From assembly GCF_900105455.1 (NCBI RefSeq), contig NZ_FNSF01000003.1, forward strand, positions 186,001 to 250,000: a stretch of 64,000 nt of DNA, given 5' to 3'. Shown piece by piece: positions 63,501 through 64,000 of this stretch (position 1 is the stretch's first letter; each line of letters opens with the position of its first letter). Source of the stretch: Tenacibaculum sp. MAR_2009_124. Its GTDB lineage: Bacteria > Bacteroidota > Bacteroidia > Flavobacteriales > Flavobacteriaceae. Under the pieces are notes generated by a model. The model saw nothing but the letters and a program-made list of their open reading frames with translations, made no database searches and was not told where the DNA came from. The position numbers were made by a program, and so were the translations under genes.

Positions 63501-64000
63501 ACAGGTAAAACCTCTACTGCTGGACGACCTTGATAATCATAAATAACTTCTCCTACAACTGCCTTGTCTGTACTGTTTATCTTGGTAACTGTTTGACGGT
63601 TACGTAAAGTTCCATCAAAATAACTAATCACTTCTTTCTTCTTTCCTTCTTCTGCAAAAGACATTTGAAGCTGCCAGTTCTTTCTTGACTCATCATGACT
63701 TGACACAGCCGTATTTGGCCAATCTGCAACCGCGCTTTTTGCTGCATTTGATCCACTCCAATTAGCAGTATAAGTAACTGTTGGATTGTCTACAAAACGC
63801 CCCACTGCTCTTACTCTTGCTAAAACATATCCCGAATTATAAATATTAGGAATCTTGTAACTTGTGCTCTTTGTTTGAATTCGTGAGTTATTGTAGGAAA
63901 AATCTTTATCTGTAAATGGTAAAGCTACTGGCTCTATAACTGTAACATCTGTAACTTCTTTCTTATAGTTATCAACCCATGTCCATTCTAAATGATACTC
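54587..64000 (-). CDS. large RHS repeat polymorphic toxin (5' end beyond the window)
   Basis: The frame is open from the right window edge (at least 3137 codons); there is no true start inside, and the first Met-like codon at 63805 is an internal GTG. Order from the N side is a Bacteroidota RHS N-terminal region, then calcium-binding TSP3 repeats near 59.8-60.2 kb (DTDGDGVGNLCD). YD/RHS repeats follow (YYYDQAGNLVQTVPPEG, RFAYDNLGRIIASQNE) at about 56.5-58.3 kb, then the RHS core (QGQEKDDEIKGEG, MHDPRVGRFFAVDPL) near 55.4-55.5 kb. The variable C-terminal domain of about 240 residues after ELEGLE matches no toxin I know. It is probably secreted and releases its tip as toxin. Confidence 0.88.
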   Translation of the reverse strand, partial: EYHLEWTWVDNYKKEVTDVTVIEPVALPFTDKDFSYNNSRIQTKSTSYKIPNIYNSGYVLARVRAVGRFVDNPTVTYTANWSGSNAAKSAVADWPNTAVSSHDESRKNWQLQMSFAEEGKKKEVISYFDGTLRNRQTVTKINSTDKAVVGEVIYDYQGRPAVEVLPVPVASDTLKYYDSFNLNNSNSVYTYRDFDLDLPNCATPRSEMSTSKGASKYYSANVLEDTTNRWQNFVADAKGFPFSQIEYTPDNTGRIRRKGGVGDTHQLGTDHEMKYFYETPMSREELTRLFGDVNVGDLKHYKKNTVIDPNGQASVSYIDAQGRTIATALKGNSPDALKPLEDEIDSLGVLHKTLTADILNNRSTSSYSPSNLDDTLLSTKEVIATEDGTQFTFNYNFNKDTNYVIQCDTLNTENYKFVYDFGFSVKDECGTEYIASYVDSIQRNQIIDATGVTENFQLSNLKIGTYSVTKKLQVNKDSLNYFADQYIESLKDSTSTCYVDPNAFATNISLAGCLDVCQLCIFDYGIEMTIYRKDDNNNYIPYDSFNTYIERQNSFVLDRLAQPDKYPNESIRYNADGELEWDNLSLNVFNLKQNELWAIQDFNENITYEYTAEAYDAAQREYVKDLLNTYFDIDASNPSSLGFEYQGTVLQVPSTLTNTQATLARNLEKTYQQQFEEGVAACEASCRDYQMEFDGCDINKELIFGDLKPGGQYGQTEENGDGWELSVFNENNILPIVNISSPFSTPKTWRYPLYRYYKDEYGNPFLIELDENNKPETLVENDHEVIDGKKYVRPHKLKRLDDFLRYWQDSWAEQLRFNHPEHIYYSYSQVLCHKRNVSVYNSVIQGNRDIQLNTYGYDSYLNQIESYALAKDAGLTAGLTTLQDKDPYFKLILSMQGAYDEQRRDQRNRIMTSAFTKYDGMSRNGIDIGMLQAAYITVTHNGLTDFTPVSNFSWSTVDALASDAIKNKIWITYRSFYIGLKHKIQHVFLSHYVHSLSAAGNRSFLNDCIGEGDGTVRNYLKVLSAYDVESSLVFATDRTYYCQGSALWKTRQKRFIPIDNLYDSQSDPQTVLDENQAEGSYNQYAETGKCPKAFDLEYTLDGIVNDEVSDQNGQKLALNGFDVVYRGQYVTRSIFEGVHGQDFENIPSQSQISLESVNTGEHTRSIKIDDKEICVLDISATGLSWSNYSVSGNSGWLVQNFENVFYDGYEEQADGSILYKFEVLAKVIDGQRPRDYVFTGTTKLAIGECQFVNSSAGIDTAGIGEIIVLPNDSILNVDVCDTCGENATGQDLDKDGVDDGCDICPPDPQNPNANTYNPSQLDTDGDGVGNLCDESCDDSTGLDYDKDGIRICDNCPRDYNKDQLDTDQDGVGDVCDNCPTKANTDQLDSDEDGIGDVCDIQLLSCFSHPANVTEFTNHVVNSLNDIIKEPNIDRTWFFTGREKFTNSLVHSSTSLNNFISSFKFGSSHNSKFFYNQRSVFNSNYLGVWYYNNQGNVDTLFSLFFNLVKRNNTFSWDNVQEILDFTLDPSEYETSPFEGRNHFIGKLKYRSKTGEIIEESHLQVHPGKLTWNDAKGYYVGSFPKVCDYINKTIDFNVTPRALSVRSARTFNATSNFNRDSGIDEATGMVTSLNTARSFSYARSSINELTRAAIPTPEEPVEENPDEITLPDCNCIPQPVEPVSCDNEYARFEQELGVVERTLDDGYGGTYKVMGTNIEGYTLSNDFKDLDLPEYPLVNEGRDYFCAMNFGYIINDYLNYLEVMLPLDTEVAVQRSIDNKYFVSLNDFGNTYLNYGYDKMASVISSYRDYLLDTSITDKRGWVNYVNIVYRKANPKVCPPKPLVPTDVEGIPLRDTCLDLAENLSSTNTNENYLNYLAQERARFIREYTTAALAAAQESLTVEYKDKEYQYTLYYYDQAGNLVQTVPPEGVDRVTQQHTYKTQYRYNSLNQLVWQRTPDGGQTRFAYDNLGRIIASQNEKQAGAASAGGTFSYTKYDALGRIVEAGELTPADLGQGFSYSIINGRLRQSLRGSTTFVQDFEYVAVRKEVTRTIYDFLPEGAEAPITQNNLRNRVATVLYYEVDQEDRNITQYDNAIYYSYDVHGNVEKIATKINDDILVSLGQSTKIVTYDYDLISGNVNQVVYQPEHKDQFIHKYEYDADNRIVNVQTSRDGILWDKDADYKYYEHGPLARTVLGDKQVQGLDYVYTLQGWLKSVNGEALTPEADFGKDGLANKVGKDVYGYSLSYFNQDYKARKANAADYLKVTSSTTLPHSTKDLYNGNIKAMVTNMQDLDNKALPTAYNHYQYDQLNRIKNMKSHLIGASGTTNIESSYGYDRNGNLETLTRTALKSDGTTELMDNLSYEYDIHASTGVKNNQLTLVKDAANATIFSSDIDDQERALTDIGITYTPTNTNTHNYKYDAIGQLVEDKTQGIEKIEWSVSGKVKSIQKKVGVYTQTISFAYDGLGNRISKTDSGIGRSASQVTTYYVRDAQGNVMAVYKKSFQNDQNKLHLEEHHLYGSSRLGILTDALELDNTKKNTVAENLYLNGEEVTGGVTKEAINAIVVSNQSPYTVQATATGSYTAGNMIQLLPGASIIQGANISLKTSTELASIIPDNQYVREVGNKRYELSNHLGNVINVITDRKLVAGTGSQNIEVLHDFNEAYFSGLETLYDDNSWNPLATRATIEAGRLVATTNDYKEGISYTMLSDPGKEYTIIYTLETGLSDIKVEANAFGNVITSQVHNAGQSDTYSFTFTAEQIITNIHWYRNEQGNTDVKSFTLYDIKVGTPANSTSGGTNIIAENTIFTPEVIAYNDYYPFGMFVPNRHGQADSYRYGFQGQEKDDEIKGEGNSINYKFRMHDPRVGRFFAVDPLFKDYAYNSPYSFSENRVIDATELEGLEKAIFHYVWDKQTSGYNLKYQINQPSLDQGTIHRYEGGPDIKKGFDYIVTYKPAEDSNYAAYSKQTKKFSRRVKEFFFFWGYKNETSVEANMGSDDGPIIWSFKNKMKFSESSTYFSKEKDAEIKLFAEPVIENEANFGIQIRKIPLTVGVKTSTSGTFSTLLQIGPVKMEGREKEGSHVDTKFYIAIPVNKKSLSAGASNKTEFRFGFMTDKPGEENSVKIYEPENVSYPPGYRKDEK

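Overview
The window looks like a chromosomal segment of a marine-type member of the Bacteroidota, most likely Flavobacteriaceae. The DNA is AT-rich. Genes lack clear Shine-Dalgarno sequences, and several upstream regions carry the Bacteroidota -7 box TAnnTTTG. The outer-membrane proteins are TonB-dependent with carboxypeptidase-like plugs, and the RHS proteins are of the Bacteroidota kind. No rRNA or tRNA gene was recognised.

0-9.7 kb: a compact minus-strand RNA-repair operon runs rtcB, a Cys-rich zinc-ribbon-like gene, two RlaP-type nucleotidyltransferases, a propeller-like protein and a DUF434 protein. The second RlaP gene is cut by one in-frame TAG. After it come an S24-like protein, a sterol-desaturase-family hydroxylase, an HD phosphohydrolase/WYL regulator pair and an unknown protein.

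9.8-19.9 kb: a TonB-dependent receptor precedes a tight six-gene operon of hydantoinase/oxoprolinase type: HyuA, HyuB, an Asp/Glu-racemase-family protein, a cupin-like protein, a DUF917 protein and a second HyuA-like protein. It probably imports and opens a cyclic amide or (thio)hydantoin; the substrate is unknown.

20.0-34.5 kb: a RiPP (ribosomal peptide natural product) locus. On the minus strand are three paralogous double-glycine precursors, a radical SAM/SPASM maturase and a C39-peptidase ABC exporter. On the plus strand are a lanthipeptide dehydratase split into two genes, a TPR/AraC regulator, a fourth precursor of a different leader class and an S8 lipoprotein protease. No LanC cyclase is visible. 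Each minus-strand precursor is followed by a conserved stem-loop, and two candidate operator palindromes are present. Copies of a 35-bp palindromic repeat lie near both ends of the precursor/dehydratase block.

34.6-39.1 kb: ordinary genes (short SSB, GNAT acetyltransferase, zinc-ribbon protein, CBS protein, M28 peptidase).

39.1-64 kb: a surface-protein and polymorphic-toxin island. It holds a 1657-aa DUF4347/cadherin-like protein, an orphan Rhs C-terminal cassette with a GH-E nuclease toxin and an ankyrin immunity candidate, and a large RHS protein running off the right edge with a lipoprotein immunity candidate. Between the two Rhs genes is a recombinase module: a ParE-type toxin-antitoxin pair, two different tyrosine recombinases, an AAA ATPase and a divergently transcribed XRE repressor with repeated operators. 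Both flanks of this module are packed with palindromic repeats and with 5'-truncated copies of XRE regulator genes. A roughly 1-kb non-coding stretch next to it holds att-like palindromes and a cloverleaf-like set of dyads. I consider this recombinase/repeat/toxin-cassette arrangement the best candidate for an undescribed system.
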